The notes beneath the pieces are model-generated. The model was not told the origin of the DNA. It did no database searches and was given only the letters and a program-made list of their open reading frames with translations. Shown here in pieces: positions 63,533 to 64,000 of a stretch of 64,000 bases of DNA. Source of the DNA: Desarmillaria ectypa (taxonomy: Eukaryota; Basidiomycota; Agaricomycetes; Agaricales; Physalacriaceae); the NCBI GenBank assembly GCA_030407005.1, contig JAUDYN010000007.1:2418001-2482000 (forward strand), given 5' to 3'. How positions within the stretch are numbered: the first letter of the stretch is position 1; every line of letters starts with the position of its first letter. A program made the position numbers and the translations under genes.

Positions 63533-64000
63533 ATGATTCTGCTCGAAGTAATGTACTGTACTACCTCCAATGCTTGACTACTGACGACAGCATAGCCGCA
63601 TAATGTTATCATCCAACAAACACTCGGGGAAAAACTCATAAAGTACGACGTGCCATCGTTATGCCACTGCTATGTTTACCGTTCATCTTCAGACCCTCTT
63701 CGCTCGATGTACAGTTTGTTGACTACGACGGTGTCCGGTTCCATCTATCCACACCAGAGAAGAAGACACTTCTTCTTTTGTCGATGCATATCCGATGTTG
63801 GGCTGAACTTGTTCAATATGGGGCGTTAGATGTGCTGAAGCGCGAGTATGGATCTTTGTTGAAGGGCGAGGCTGAGTCGGAGTATCATGTCAGTCTCGAG
63901 ATTGACCTGGAGCAGGCCCCAACCGGCGCAGGTACGACCTTTCTAGCTTTTATTCTCTCTCCCTTTGGCTAATAAGTGCATATATAGAGGACCGTGAAGC
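63533..64000 (+). CDS. ARPC2: ARP2/3 complex subunit 2 (ARPC2/p34), 5' part
   Basis: Exons 63533-63547, 63596-63642, 63693-63931 and 63988 onward; the gene runs off the window. The joined start reads MILLEPHNVIIQQTLGEKL, followed by SLDVQFVDYDGVRFHLSTPE, MHIRCWAELVQYGALDVLK and REYGSLLKGEAESEYHVSLE, the conserved first alpha/beta domain of the p34 subunit, which with ARPC4 forms the structural core of the actin-nucleating complex. The first coding exon is only 15 nt. The second exon must start after CATAG (63595); other acceptors break the frame. Confidence 0.9.

Overview
The window is nuclear DNA from a filamentous basidiomycete, most likely an agaricomycete mushroom. The evidence is dense protein-coding genes on both strands, many short introns (mostly 45-65 nt, GT-AG with some GC-AG), typical agaricomycete families (a large F-box protein, a thaumatin-like protein, an IPNS-like 2OG oxygenase) and a solo LTR. 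No bacterial operons, CRISPR arrays or confident tRNA/rRNA genes were seen. Nearly all genes are interrupted, so exon coordinates were built by hand from splice signals, reading-frame bookkeeping and remembered family conservation; for most genes every exon phase closes exactly.

Layout. 0-9 kb: a small conserved membrane-anchored protein (+), the cytosolic Fe-S assembly ATPase NBP35 (-), and a large LIM/RhoGAP protein of the Lrg1/Rga type (+). 10-23 kb: an F-BAR/DEP/RhoGAP-like protein of the Rgd2 type (-), mitochondrial ribosomal protein mL44 (+), the cell-wall-integrity MAP kinase Slt2/Mpk1 (-), symplekin/Pta1 (-), and V-ATPase subunit G (+). 23-36 kb: an ABC half-transporter (+), a vacuolar-type M20 carboxypeptidase S (+), a CCCH/RRM/RING-IBR protein (-), and AP-1 gamma-adaptin (+). 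36-47 kb is the accessory part: a thaumatin-like gene with a frame break (-), an F-box protein (-), an IPNS-like 2OG dioxygenase (-), a 217-bp solo LTR with a perfect 5-bp target duplication, and a decayed MFS transporter of the allantoate/nicotinate permease type (+). 47-64 kb: U2 snRNP SF3B1/Prp10 (+), KAPA synthase BioF ending in a peroxisomal SKL signal (-), a forkhead transcription factor (-), DNA ligase IV in 25 exons (-), a NIM1/Cdr2/Gin4-type kinase (+), and the 5' part of ARPC2 (+).

The genes do not form one pathway; this is ordinary housekeeping synteny. Three signalling genes that could act together on Rho-controlled cell-wall growth lie within 15 kb: the Lrg1-type RhoGAP, the Rgd2-type protein and the Mpk1 kinase. 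Several gene pairs are divergent with very short shared promoters (symplekin/VMA10 106 bp, Rgd2/mL44 238 bp, CCCH-RBR/AP1G 248 bp, LIG4/kinase 284 bp).

I found no convincing undescribed multi-gene system. The most notable observations are gene-structural: a cluster of micro-exons (5, 10, 16 and 17 nt) in MPK1, six GC-AG introns, an apparent Glu in place of the arginine finger in the Rgd2-type GAP domain, an RBR-like protein that ends before RING2, and a local zone of gene decay around a solo LTR.
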